A stretch of 64,000 nucleotides of DNA from Chelydra serpentina. Taxonomy: Eukaryota; Chordata; Testudines; Chelydridae. This document shows, one piece after another, positions 33,811-44,995 of this stretch. The notes beneath the pieces are model-generated. The model was given only the letters and a program-made list of their open reading frames with translations, was not told the DNA's origin and did not search any database. The stretch covers positions 10,881,501 to 10,945,500 of the forward strand of contig JBAIAC010000057.1 in assembly GCA_037349315.1 (NCBI GenBank). The letters are read 5' to 3'. Made by a program: the position numbers and the translations under genes. Position 1 is the first letter of the stretch. Each line of letters opens with the position of its first letter.

Positions 33811-34963
33811 CTCCCTCTTGCTGATTTATGATCCTACCTTAAACCCTTCCTGCTTTGCTGTCATCACCTCTGTCATCAGCCCCGATGCTTTGCCCCAGTC
33901 AGCTTCTTTGTCATCAGACAACATGTGGACCTTGCAAGAAGCTAACAAACGGATGAGATAAAAGATAACTGGGGTTGGATAAAGAGCTCTGATGCCTGTT
34001 AGCAGCCAGTGTCCTCCCTGCAACCTGCTACAGGATATTTGTGGCACCAGGCAGGATTTGCCGGTCCCTGGATGGCTCAGGTGGCTGGTAACAGGGTCAG
34101 CCTTTCACCTTGAGGTCACCGCTCCGAATCTGGCTCAGGTTAGCAGTGATGGAAACTGGGCTCAGGTGACCTGTGTGGAATGGGTTTGGGGAGGAGGGGG
34201 AATCTACTTCCCAGCAGATCAGGCTGTGTGCCACACAAGCTGCCACCACCCCTGGCTGTAGCTGGCCAGAGGACTGAATGGGCATCCATCCAGAGCTACC
34301 GCCTCTCCCTTAGGGGTGGTCCATTTGGGGAGCGGAGGCAGCTTCAGTCTCTTAACTTTACAAAGGACAGAGAACTAAGAGCCCCGTCTGCATCTGGGTT
34401 CACCTGTCCCCATCCACCACAAACAGCCACGTCAACCCACCGCCCTGCCTCCAGGGTCTGTCACCCCATCACTGGGAAAGCCAGGCCAGCCTGGGGCAAT
34501 GAAAAGGGGGTCCCTAGCAAGCAGATTGTTTGGAGAGAGGATTGACCCCCAGCAGAGACCTCCCCAGGCACCCCCAACCTACAGGAATGCTGCACCCTGA
34601 GCAGAACTGGAGGTGTGGACGATCCAGGGACACGGGGCCCGCTTCTCCTCTTATTTACACCGAGAGCAGAATCAAGTCCATTGACTAAAATGGAGTGACT
34701 CTTGATTTACCCAGGGTGAGCAATACAAGACTCAGACCCACATGGTGAGAGAGAGAGAGTGAGTGTGTGTGTGTGAGAGGGAGAGAACTCAGGACCTTGC
34801 TCTAATTTTTGACAGGCCAGATGCACAAAAAAAATTTTCTGTGCACATGTTTGTGCTTCTGTGCCAATTTTTGTGCGCGTGGTGTTTCGCCGTGTGCGCG
34901 GGGTTTAGGATCGCGCACAGCTTACAGGGATCAGTGCAATGCAGGCTCCTAACTTTCATTGAT
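33811..34963. other. Intergenic DNA, no gene seen
   Basis: Contains a short tgagtgtgtgtgtgtgag tract at about 34758 and a G/C/T-rich 'tgtgcgcgggg' stretch near 34890. Nothing coding. Confidence 0.45.
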
Positions 34964-35362
34964 TTCAATTAGCTCCTTTTTAGACAGGGTTGCATCTTGC
35001 CGCCTTTGTTTGGAGAATGCGGTTGTTTACAGGTGAAAGAGGAAGCCCAGAACAGCGCTTGGGGAGTGAGTATTCTTAGCTCGCTGCTGGTTAATGATTT
35101 GCACGGGGTATCTCCAAGTCCACCCAGACCAGGCTCCATTTGATGAGTGCTGACCAGTCTTGCGGATACAGGACACAGAGGAATGGATTCTTCTCTCAGC
35201 TGCCTGGGTGCAACTTGGGAGCAACTCCACACGGTGTAACCGACAGCAGGACCTGGCTCAGGGATGCTGTACAAAACAGCCAGCAGAGCTCATCCCATCC
35301 CATCCCATGTGGCAAGCCTGTCTCCAAAGGAAGCCAGCCACCTCCCTTCATCCTCTCTACAA
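34964..35362 (+). repeat. 0.4-kb duplicated segment, unit B
   Basis: Direct repeat of 31383-31775, 3.58 kb away. An extra 'cagagctcatcccatcccat' (three atccc units) lies between the shared 'ctgtaca' and 'acctcccttcat' blocks. Confidence 0.7.
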
Positions 35363-35454
35363 ATGACTGTAGATCATCTGGACCCGTCTCCCTTGTCTGT
35401 ACAGCCCTAGCAGAATGGGAGCCTGGCCCTGGCTTGAGGCTTCCTTTAGAAAAG

Positions 35455-35575
35455 AGGCCTAGTGGAAAGGATACTGGACCGGGACTCAGGGGGCCTGGGT
35501 TCAATTTGTTGCTCTGTTGCTGTTTTGCTGGCTGAGCTTGGGCAAGTCACTTCACTGGAAGTTAGGAGCCGAATA
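35455..35575 (+). mobile_element. MIR-like SINE, cut by CR1
   Basis: 'ggcctgggttcaatttgttg' and 'gagcttgggcaagtcacttc' are MIR. The match stops where CR1 sequence begins near 35576, so CR1 probably inserted here. Confidence 0.65.
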
Positions 35576-36200
35576 CCTAGTGATCGATGTCACACTGTTG
35601 CAAGAAAAGTGAACATCATTCGGGGACGTATCAGCAGGAGTGTTGTGAGCAAGACACGAGAAGGAATTCTTCCGCTCTACTCCGCACGGATTAGGTCTCA
35701 GCTGGAGTATTGTGTCCAGTTCTGGGCACCACATTTCAGGAAAGATGGGGAGAAAGTCCAGAGAGGAGCAACAAAAATGATGAAAGGTCTAGAAAACACG
35801 ACCTCTTGAGGGAAGATTGAAAAAATTGCGCTTGTTTAGTTGGGAGAAGAGAAGACTGAGAGGGGACATGATCACAGTTTTCGAGTACATAAAAGGCTGT
35901 CACAAGGAAGAGGGAGAAAAATTGTTCTCGTTAACCTCCGAGGATAGGACAAGAAGCAATGGACTTAAATTGCAGCAAGGGAGGTTTAGGTTGGACAATA
36001 GGAAAAACTTCCTGTCAGAGTGATTAAGCACTGGAATAAATTGCCTAGGGATGTTGTGGAATCTCCGTCATTGGAGATTTTTAAGAGCAGGTTGGACAAA
36101 CACCTGTCAGGGACGGTCTATAATACTTAGTCCTGCCTTGAGTGCAGGGGACTGGACTAGATGACCTCTCGAGGTCCCATCCAGTCCTACAATTCTATAC
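35576..36200 (+). mobile_element. CR1 LINE, 5'-truncated 3' end
   Basis: About 625 bases covering the end of the CR1 reverse transcriptase ORF2 and its short 3'UTR. Recognizable pieces are REGILPLYSARIRSQLEYCV and QFWAPHF, then [41 protein letters not shown] and [10 protein letters not shown], split by frameshifts. The 3' end reads 'ggactagatgacctctcgag' and 'gtcccatccagtcctacaat'. 5' truncation is normal for CR1. It is dead, but the best preserved CR1 copy in the window. Confidence 0.93.
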
Positions 36201-36479
36201 CTTTGTGGATCAGGGCCTAAGTGTTTTCCAGGAAGGCGGGGGGACAAAGGGCAACCTCCTCATGGGAGCTTTTTTGAAGAATGCCTGTCATGGGCCTAAT
36301 CCTCCAGACCCCTACTCACTGGCCACACTAACCTCACAGGGAGTGTTGGCATGAGTAAGGGGAGTCCTTCTGGGAGTAAGTGTCACAGGCTCGGTCCCTT
36401 TGCTCTATAGATATGTCTTCATCAGCTAGGGATGGTCTCCAGATGGGGACGAAATGACACCCAGTTACTAGGTGTATTA

Positions 36480-36730
36480 CAGGAGCATCTAGCAGTTCCA
36501 GCCAAGATCTCAGTCTCATTGCACCAGATGCTGTCACATAGTGAGACAGTCTCTGCTCCAAAGAGCATCCAGTCTATAGAACCTTGACAGGCTGGAAGGG
36601 GAAACTGAGGCACGGAGCAGCCATGTGACTTGCCCAAAGTCACACAGCAGGTCACTTTCGGATCTGGGATTCGAATGCAGATCTCCCAACTCCCAGGAGG
36701 CCCCGGTTCACTAGACCACACAGGCTCCCG
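36480..36730 (-). mobile_element. MIR/L2-like reverse copy
   Basis: 'cattgcaccagatgctgtca' and 'cagtctctgctccaaagagc' (reverse tail) are followed by 'gaaggggaaactgaggcacg', 'acttgcccaaagtcacacag' and 'ttcactagaccacacaggct' (reverse MIR). The copy is close to full length. Confidence 0.8.
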
Positions 36731-37732
36731 GTGTTAGAGGTTTTCCTCTCCTTTAATGCAATCCAGTCGCCTTTTCTCAGGCTGCCAGCTCACGTGCAGC
36801 TCATTCCCAGCTTAGACGCTGCATAAATGCTGAAGGATCAAGTAGCGACGCACAGCGTAAGGCAGTTTGGTGCCTTTCACGCGGCAGGGTCGTGTCCCAC
36901 CTTGCAGCCAGCTCCCACCTATGCAAGCAAAGACAAGCATGTCCCCCATGGAATGGCGTATAGCACAGGCCTTTTTCCACCTCCAGCGTCTATGGGCCAG
37001 GTCGGACAGGCGTACACGACTCCCCTTGGAATCGGGGCCGTCCTCGGGAGCACTTCTCCTGGGGAGAGAGCCGGAGGCAGCACCTTGCTGGCCAATGCAG
37101 AGGGGTGCCGGAGTAACAGCCCTGCCCATTCCATACCCATTCTGCAGCAGTCCAGGGGTGGTGGCATGCAAGCGGAGGACTACTGGGATTGGCCAAAATC
37201 TGTCCCTGTGCTACCACCAGTTAGCAAAAGGTGATCTGCAAAGCACAAAGGGAGGGGGGGAAAAAGGGTCTGTGCCCAGTCTTGCTTCTTTATAGAGGCA
37301 TAAGGGTTCAAAGAAAGTCCTGCTGGTTTGCACTAGAGAGGCAAATCTGGACTCTTCTCTTGTTGCCAATGGGCTGGAGAATGAATGGGAATGCGCTACT
37401 GCAAACAGGATAGAGGCCAGGGGCTGGACAGTGGAGGGGGGAGGGGAGTTTTAGTCCCATTGTTTCAAAAGATGTTTTTGTTTGAACACCTGCCTGACAA
37501 ACACCTGGTAAACACTAGGGAGAAAGGCACTCTATGGGAAAGATTCCGCACACACACCCCTTCGGCAGAGGCCTGGGAAAGCTCCCACTCCAGTTGTCCA
37601 GTCCTCCAGCAAAAACAGGGCAGACCTGCTCAGTTCCATTATGTCTGTGCAGTCCCCCTGTGCCACAACCGCCTTGCAAACTCCTGTTTTCAATTGCTGC
37701 CTGTCGTCACCCCTAGGCTGCAAGGTCAGCTC
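36731..37732. other. Intergenic DNA, no gene seen
   Basis: No repeat I can name. Open frames at 36812-37295 overlap in different frames and on both strands and have no domain. Confidence 0.45.
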
Positions 37733-38030
37733 AAGGGTTCACAAACCGTGAGCCAGGCCTCAGACAATCATGAGACTGGCTTAAACATCATGAGATTTTT
37801 TTTTAAACAATACATTTGGGGTTTTTTAAATTTACTTTCTGGTATTTGAGCCTTTAGGGGGTCACATTCTCAGGCTTCTGTCCACAGCTATAAAGACTAA
37901 AACTGACTTTTCTTTTAACTGGACGGGGAGAGTCTCCCCTGATCCCAGAAGCTGGGGCTTTAAGGAAAGAACCAAACAGCACAAGACTCACGATAAAACC
38001 GTGAGTTGCGCCAGCAAATGTCTTTCCATC
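37733..38030. mobile_element. 'atgag' MITE-like element
   Basis: 'gagccaggcctcagacaatc', 'atgagactggcttaaacatc', 'cccagaagctggggctttaa' and 'gactcacgataaaaccgtga' align with copies at 60604 and 60957. Non-coding. Confidence 0.65.
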
Positions 38031-38069
38031 CCCTTTGTCTGTTTATTCGCCTGTCACATTTTGTCTAAT

Positions 38070-38440
38070 CTTAATTCGGGGGCAGGGACAGGCTTTTTGT
38101 TCTGTGTTTGTACTGCACCGAGCACAGTGGGACCCTGATCCGTGAGTGGGGCTCCGAGGTGCTACTGTAATACACCTAATAAATCCCAATAATAATACAC
38201 AGTGCTTAGCACAATGGGGTCTTGGTCCCTGACTGAGGCTCCTAGAATACACCTAGTAATATTAATGTACAGCACCTAACACATTTAGGTCCTAGTTCAT
38301 GACTGGAGCGCCTCAGTGCTGTGAAACAGAAATAAAATAATAGCAATAATCTGGTTGTACAGCACCGAGCACAGTGATCCCTAAGTAAGGGCCCTAGATG
38401 CTACCGCAATAGACATAATCCATAATAAAAAGAAGAGCTG
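38070..38440 (+). repeat. Serial L2/MIR-type tails, four in tandem
   Basis: The tail motif 'tgtactgcaccgagcacagt' recurs as 'cacagtgcttagcacaatgg', 'tgtacagcacctaacacatt' and 'tgtacagcaccgagcacagt' at spacings of about 70-105 bases. Each is followed by 'gggtc(c)t(a/g)gt(t/c)' and an 'aataataa'-type end. Confidence 0.75.
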
Positions 38441-38902
38441 AATCTCATTTTGTTACATTGCACTTGCATTTCTCATCTCTCCAGGGCCCTGTCAAGCACT
38501 TGGGTTTGTAACTCCTCGCAGTTTGGCATCATCTGTAGCTTTCAGTAAAGCCGCGTTTCCCAGGCTTTGGAAATCCAAGAGTCCCTTCAGGAAAATGAAA
38601 GCAATGACACCCCCTTTCAGCCCTTCTACCTGGTGTTAAAGATCTCCCTAATACGAGTGGTCACTCACAGCAGAATGCACAGATCTTCATCATACAGCAC
38701 TCCCGGCGTCCGCTGGCTCCCTTGACGCCTTTGAGGAGCAGTGGGCGCTGTCCGGGGTTCTCTGCTCGGTGTCCCCGTCAGGCTCCCTTCTTTTAACCCT
38801 GTGACCGCACCCCTGACCCTGTTATTTCATTAGTTGTCCCCCGGACTCATTTGGATTCCAGGTCCTGTGGATCCTCCCCTTAAATTAGGGGGGTCCTTTA
38901 GC

Positions 38903-38928
38903 AGTGGGCGGGCTTCCGCCCGCCCACT
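38903..38928. repeat. Perfect 11-bp GC-rich hairpin
   Basis: AGTGGGCGGGC, loop TTCC, GCCCGCCCACT: a perfect inverted repeat with a 4-base loop. Each arm is also a GC box (SP-type). No gene is adjacent. Confidence 0.8.
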
Positions 38929-39139
38929 TCCCGGAACCCAATAGGTACATGCTTAAAGTAATTAACAATGTTGACATTTAAAGTATTGTAAAGGGCAGAT
39001 GACTTAGCACCCATGGAAATGAAGGGGGCAATTCACACCATAGAGCTATTGTTTCAGGCTCTCTGCAAACACAGGCAGAAATAGCTGCGTGGATAACACA
39101 TGCTTCACATTTTCAAGGCTTTCTTCACAGCCATAAGAG

Positions 39140-39600
39140 CTACAGACTTCCTCAAAAAAGTAATAATAAAGCTGAGGCTGGTGAACAATTGAATGTCTGT
39201 CCACAACCCACCCCCCAGCAACTCCTTTGCACCTCCATCCCCCAGGAGGATATAGGCACGCTTTGGGAAACACTGTTTGACCTCTCTTCCAAATCCTGAA
39301 TGAAGATGATAAACGCGACAGGACCCCACGCCAATTCCTGTGCTACCTCCTAGATACCTCTCTGCAGTTTGACACCTTGCCATTTATCATTGCCCTGTGC
39401 TTATAGTCAATCAGCCAGGTTTCAGTCTTGGCAACATCTGAATTCATTGTAAGAGTAAGATTTGGTGGGAGACAGGATCAAATGACAGAGTAAAAGCCAG
39501 ATATGTCCCATCTGCTGCATTCTCCTCATCTACTAGTTTTGCAAATCTGTCCAAGAAAGGCAATCAGGTTTGTCTGGCAAGTTTTGTTCAAGATATGCTC
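39140..39600 (-). mobile_element. CR1/L3-like reverse-transcriptase fragment
   Basis: On the minus strand the frame GPVAFIIFIQDLEERSNS matches the conserved CR1 RT segment of type GPVLFNIFINDLDEG. The DNA upstream on that strand ('tgccttcttggacagatttg' read in reverse, and the 'ctgtgctacctcctagatac' region) fits the region before it. Several stops and shifts are present, so it is old. It is an internal LINE piece, unlike the 3' ends elsewhere here. Confidence 0.75.
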
Positions 39601-39609
39601 TGCCGCTGG

Positions 39610-39775
39610 CCGGTTAAAGTCACTTTAACCACTCTGTGCCTCAGTTTCCCCTTCTGTAAAATGAGGCTAACAATATGGACCGCCTTTCTAAAGCACTTTG
39701 AGATCTGCTGATTAAAAAAAAAAAAAAAACACTTCGTAAGAGCCAAGTGTTATTATTATAAAGTCGGGCTGGTGG
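39610..39775 (+). mobile_element. MIR-like SINE fragment
   Basis: 'actctgtgcctcagtttccc' and 'cttctgtaaaatgaggctaa', then 'taaagcactttgagatctgc', an A-run and 'agtgttattatta'. Confidence 0.8.
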
Positions 39776-40396
39776 TCCTACTATCCAGGAGGGCCTAGTG
39801 TTTCGTGATTCGGGAATCCTCAATTTTTAGGTGCCCAATATGAGACGCCTTTAAAGGGGGCCTCATTTTTCAGCACGTCTCAAGTTGTCTCTCCCACCCC
39901 CGCCCCGCCCTCAAGTAGATGAGACTCCCAAAAGCATTAGCCCCTTTTGAAAATCTTGGCCTAGATGCATAGTGTTCTTTTACTTGTCCTAATATTTGTT
40001 TCATTGGTTTCCTAAGGACAGAAGCTGCATTTATAGGAGATGATAATTGCAAGGATCACTTTCTTCCCTCTTCGGAAGATTGGTACCCTATGCACTTTTC
40101 TCACATCTACTTCCCACGGCATAACGAGCTGTCAGAGATTCCCATGTGTCCATTACCAAGACTACCTATACACGCCATACAAGCTGGCCGAGAAGTAAAC
40201 AAATACTTCCTTAGTTTCTGTTTCTTGACAGCTATATTTGTTAGGACGACTCTTGCTCGTGATATCTCAAAATTACCTCTTTTTTGCTCCCTCCCCCTCT
40301 GCCTCTCTATCTAGGAGGGATTCAAGAGTAAGAGTTAGGGGAAAAGTAGAATAGATCACATCAAAGGCTGGTCTGTCTATAAAAATACACATACGC

Positions 40397-40450
40397 TATC
40401 CCAGAAGGCTCTGGGATAGATATATAGCCTTCCCAGAAGGCTCTGGGAAG
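40397..40450. repeat. Two tandem hairpins with covarying arm ends
   Basis: Hairpin 1 (40397-40418): TATCCCAGA, loop AGGC, TCTGGGATA. Hairpin 2 (40429-40450): CTTCCCAGA, loop AGGC, TCTGGGAAG. Both are perfect. They differ only in the outer bases, and each change is matched in the opposite arm. A partial third arm (gctctgggataga) follows. Confidence 0.85.
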
Positions 40451-40514
40451 GCTCTGGGATAGATATGTACAAATAAATCTGAGCACATCGGTCTTCAGCA
40501 TGTTTATTGCCACC

Positions 40515-40650
40515 CCTGTGAGTAGGGCCGGGCTGTTATCCTCATTGTACAAATGGGAAGCAGAGGGACAGAGAGGCGCGAAGTCAGGTGTAGCAGTGAA
40601 CGGGACCTAGTGTTGGACTAGTCCCCTAAGCACTGAACCATCCTTCCTCA
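40515..40650 (-). mobile_element. MIR-like fragment
   Basis: 'tatcctcattgtacaaatgg' and 'gcagagggacagagaggcgc', then 'ctaagcactgaaccatcctt': a reverse MIR with a degraded core. Confidence 0.55.
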
Positions 40651-40679
40651 CTAGCGGTCTCATTGTCAGCGAGCAGTTG

Positions 40680-41060
40680 CCCTGGGTGCACGCCCCCCAT
40701 TGGTGTGTGCAGCCCTGTGTCTGTAAATGCATTCGTGCGGGGACATGTTGGCATGCCTCCGTGTGTGTGTTTGCGTATATGTTCACGCAAGCGCACCACT
40801 CTATGCAAGCGGCACTCGTTTCATGTGTTCTCCGTGTGCAGCTGTGTTCTTGACCACACGCATTCATGTGGGCGTGTGTCCGAACAGGGCTGCATGTGTC
40901 TTTGCGCATGAGGCTCTGTGCAGGTCACACATGTTCATTAACATGCCCTGCTGTGGCTGCATACATGTTTTTGGTGCGTGTGCATTTGCAGAGGGATGTT
41001 CAAGTATATTTTTATGCCTGCATCCCCTCTGTATTCACATGCATGTGCACATGCAACCAA
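40680..41060. repeat. Degenerate TG-rich tract 1
   Basis: Alternating purine/pyrimidine DNA (tgtgtgtttgcgtatatg, catgtgtctttgcgcatg) without a clean repeat unit. Open frames here (Cys/Val or His/Thr rich) are by-products. Such DNA can take the Z form. Confidence 0.7.
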
Positions 41061-41284
41061 CTCTGAGGGTTGGCATGGGAGTTTGAAACAGCCCCCCACT
41101 GCTGAAAGCAAGAATCTAGACTGTTTGAACTAAGGGAGCAGCTCCTCTAGCTTATAGCTGTAGTAGACTCTTATCTTTTTGTGTGAACCAGTTACTAGCC
41201 AGCGTGCGGGGACAGAGGCCCACACTCTCCAAGGGTGGGTGAGCTCAGCATAAAAGCACCCCGGCCTGGCAGCTAGCCCTTAAA

Positions 41285-41535
41285 GCGAAGAATCAAGAGA
41301 CTTGGCTTCTGTTCCCAGCTCTGCTGCGTGACCTTGGGCAAAGTCCCTTCCCTTCCCCAGGCCTCAGATCCTCTTTTTACAAGTGGGAACAAGAATCCTT
41401 CCCGTTCGCCACCCTTTGCCTATTTAGATTGTCAGCGCTTTAGGGCAGGGACAGTCCCTCACGGTATGTACGTACAGCGCCTAGCGCAGAGGGGGTCCGG
41501 ATCGCAACCGAGGCGCCCCGCGGCTACTCCGAGAT
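41285..41535 (+). mobile_element. MIR plus L2-type tail
   Basis: 'tgctgcgtgaccttgggcaa', 'cttcccttccccaggcctca', then 'agggcagggacagtccctca' and 'tacgtacagcgcctagcgca'. A long, well-ordered copy. Confidence 0.85.
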
Positions 41536-42544
41536 CACGCTGGCCCCTACGCGTGGGGTGTTTCTGCATCTCCTCCTCCACCACAGGATCCCAAAAGCTG
41601 TTTCCAAAGCAAGGGGTTAACCGCTCTAATCCAACGGGGCTTTTTCCTCCCCCCGCACAGAAATTCTGTCCCCCCCCCCTCCCCCAGATTCCGACATTGT
41701 CCCCGCTGTGCTTGCAAGCTGAACCCAGGTGCTGGGGCCAGGCCATTGAAAACAATACCAGAAGCACTTGCAAATGGGTGGGAGAGTTGGAGGCCTGGCG
41801 TCAGCTTGTCTGCCTCTCTCCTCTCGCCCTCCCTCCCTCGCTCTCTGCTGTCTGTGCAGCTGCGGGACACACAATCAAGCTATCAACATTCACCATGCAT
41901 AATTAGCAATCAGGACCCTCGGCTCCTTTCACAGCAGCTTTGCTCTCTGGGCCCCCCCAACAAAAGAGGCTTTATTTTGTAACAACAGATTAAAGACCAG
42001 AGTGAAAAATAGCGTCTCCAGTCATTGGGTAGGGAGTGTGTGGCGGGGGCACACAGGGAAAATCACGAGTGGCTTTGCAGCCTTTGATTGCCTGTGTGTG
42101 GGAAAGAGGAAGGAATGCGGCGCGGAACCATATTGCCAGCGCCGGGCATGGGGCGAGAAGCCGGGCTGCTCCGCTTGACGCGTAGGGCATCGTGGTGGGA
42201 GCAGACGGGGCGCCCGGGGAGGATCCCAGTCCCGGGACAGGGTGGTGCCAGCACAAGGCGAACCCAAGGTGCACGGAAGGGAAATCCGTCAGCGAGACCC
42301 GGAATAGAACAGCCCAGGGTGTGGCGACCTTTCCGGAGGCCGGGCCCAGCGCGGGAACCTCTGCTCTCTCCCCCCCGGCTCACCTCCGCCGCAACCCTCG
42401 GCCACAGAGACCCCTGCGGGAGCGATGCATGGAGGTTCGGGGGCTGCTGCAGCCTCTCCGTTGCAAACAAAGACTGGGGGCGAGGGGGGTATATCGGAGA
42501 CCAGGGGGTATATCTGCCCCTTCCTTTGAAAGGGCTACACCACT
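41536..42544. other. Intergenic DNA, no gene seen
   Basis: A short unique stretch at 41860-41910 has a homeodomain-type core (gcataattagcaatca). The part from 42080 to 42480 is CpG-rich with overlapping open frames on both strands (up to 181 codons) but no domain I recognize. Confidence 0.45.
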
Positions 42545-42865
42545 GCAGGGTTGCCGCCAACTCTCATGATTTTGTCGTGAGTCTCGTGATAATTATCGGT
42601 TTCCTTAAAGCCCCAGCTCCTGGAGTCAAGTGAATACGGGAGGACTTCAGCCTTCGTTCTTAAAGAAAAATGAAGTTTCCAGCCCTTGTGGCTGGGGAGA
42701 AAGCTCCAGAAATGTGACCCCAGTGTGCCTTAAAGGCTCAAAAAGCAGAAGGCAAATAAAAAGAGCGCCACATCTATTATTTTTATATAATCTCATGAGT
42801 TTAAAGCCAGTCTTGTGATTTTTGGCGAGCCTGACTCATGATCTTGAGCATTTGGGGTTGGCAAC
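42545..42865. mobile_element. 'atgag' MITE-like element, near complete
   Basis: Starts 'cagggttgccgccaactctc' and ends 'catttggggttggcaacgct', so the ends carry inverted GTTGCC/GGCAAC. Inside are 'gtcgtgagtctcgtgataat', 'agcccttgtggctggggaga' and 'aatctcatgagtttaaagcc'. It aligns with 61800 in the same orientation and with 37733, 60604 and 60957 in reverse. Confidence 0.7.
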
Positions 42866-42909
42866 GCTGCGCCAGGATGTGCTGGGGGTTGTGCATGAGA
42901 TAAGCCAGC

Positions 42910-43026
42910 TAGGGTGACCAGATGTCCCGATTTTATAGGGACAGTCCCGATTTTGGGAGCTTCTTCTTATATAGGCGCCTATTACCCCCCACCCCGATTT
43001 TTCACACTTGCCTTCTGGTCACCCTA
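42910..43026. mobile_element. hAT-type MITE, copy 2
   Basis: 117 bp with the same perfect 13-bp ends, TAGGGTGACCAGA and TCTGGTCACCCTA. Flanks AAGCCAGC (42902-42909) and GAGCTGGC (43027-43034) match at 5 of 8 positions, and all three differences are transitions, as expected for an aged 8-bp duplication. Confidence 0.88.
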
Positions 43027-43034
43027 GAGCTGGC

Positions 43035-44800
43035 AGATGGACCCTGGTGCTTCGGGATCTTTGGGGGTGAACGGGGCTGCGGCAGTGCAAAGCAGCGTAT
43101 TATTACAGCGGAATAAGGGGAGCCCAGGGGACCCCAGTTCTGCTTTAACCAGAGTGCCACCAACCGACTCCTGAGAAAGGCCTCCCTAGAGGAGGGGAAT
43201 GGGATTGCTTTCAGCTGGGCAAGGCTGACTGCGGGATGGAGAGCTGCTCCCACGCCGAGTGGGAGACCTTACTAGTGCCTGGGTGTGGGCCCCATTCATG
43301 GGAACCCAGTAGTTCCATCTCCCTGCCGTGCAAGGCCTTGCAGGATCAAGGCCTGAATGGTGGAATGAGAGACAGAGAGAATGTGAGATAATCCTTTTCA
43401 CGGCTGGGTATTTAATCTGCAGTCCTGGGCTGCCCTCCCTGCTCCTACTAGAAATTCCCTGCAAGGAGGGTTTGTAGTGTCAGGTGATTTCTCACCTTTG
43501 ACCCTGTACACGCAGGGAGGGAAAAATACTCTGGCCAGGGGTTGGATTGGGCTGACTCGCACGAGCTTGAGTCACCACTTTTTGCTTCAGGCAGAGCAAG
43601 GGGTTTTGCTCTAGCATCTCGGCTTTCGTTCACACCAAGTCTCTCGCTGCTCTGGTTGCAAAGAAAGCCTCCAGCCTGTGAATCCGGTGCAAAGAGGCGG
43701 TGATGTCTGCGGTGCGACCCGCCCCAGTTTAGCCACGTTCACTCTGAATGCTAATGATGACCCCTTAAATGCTATTTTCCCTTTTGTCGACATGAGGGAG
43801 AATCATACTACAAAGAGCTGCGCAATCTGCTGTGGGCAGCACCTCGCCTCGGCGTGCTGCATAGGTGGGGTCTGGCCCAGGGCAGCAGCTTTTTATTGTT
43901 TGTGGCCTTCTGCTGGCGGCCCAGTGAAACAAGTCTCAGTCCCCTTTCTAGGGCACAGATTTGTCTCTTTCTTGAGCAGCTCCATCACGACGGAGCCTCT
44001 TGGTGGCACAAGGTCAAGTTTGGTAGCACAAGGCCAAGTACTAACCTGGCCTCTCCCTCCTTGCAGTGATCCATCAAGGACAGGGAAGGGGGTAAGCGGC
44101 AGCAGAGAGAAAATCTAATTTGGGAGAGAAGAAAGGGAGGTGGGGCTGTACCAACCCAGTCACCCCAGTTATCCTTGGCAGTGAGGGTGAGACTGTGTCT
44201 GCATGCTGCCCTCTACTGGATGGAATCGGAGCCACTCAACTGTGTGTCATAGACTCAAAGCTGCTAGCGGGGATTTTGCACCAGTGGCAGGGTCTTTGCT
44301 TTAGGAGCATGGGAAGAGGTGAGTTCTAATCCCACTGTTGGTGTGCAATTCTGGTGGGGTCATGGTTTTTTTTTAAAAATAGGAATCCAGGTTCTGAACT
44401 CTCCTAAAGACCAGGGGTGCTCGGAACCAGGGAGGGCCTCACTCATTTCTGTAGGCAATACCCCCACCGTGTATGTTCATTGTTTGGTTTTTCAAATGTG
44501 ATTAGAACAGCAACAGGTCTCGGTGCTGGCGACGGCCTGTCAGGCCACGCCGGTGTCCCTGGCCCATGGCAAAGCCAGTGGGGGGAGGATGACCAAGCGT
44601 GTGACAGCTAGTGGAGAACGCCACCCCACCCTGTTAACTTTCATCAATTCTTGTGGCTTAGGCCCACAGTAACTCAGGGTCTGATCCTGACGGGTCTTCA
44701 GCCCCTACAGTTCACATTGCCGTCCCCTCACTTCCAGGGACTCAGCACCCTCTCCCTGTTTCACTAGAACGTCTCTCAATATAACCTATGATGTTATATA
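43035..44800. other. Intergenic DNA, no gene seen
   Basis: Mixed sequence with a CR1-like or MIR-like word here and there but nothing I can delimit. Confidence 0.4.
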
Positions 44801-44809
44801 CATCCTCCG

Positions 44810-44995
44810 GGGGGGAGGGATAGCTCAGTGGTTTGAGCATTGGCCTGCTAAACCCAGGGTTGTGAATTCAATCCCTGAGGGGGCCATTTAGGGATCTGGG
44901 GCAAAACTTGGGGATTGGTCCTGCTTTGAGCAGGGGGTTGGACTAGATGACCCTGCTAAGGTCCCTTCCAACCCTGATATTCTATGATTCTAATA
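44810..44995 (+). mobile_element. tRNA-derived SINE, copy 4
   Basis: Full-length: head 'agggatagctcagtggtttg', B box region 'gttgtgaattcaatccctga', tail 'ttggactagatgaccctgct' and 'ctgatattctatgattctaa'. Flanks 'tatatacatcc' on the left and 'aatatacgatc' on the right may be a weak target duplication. Confidence 0.93.
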
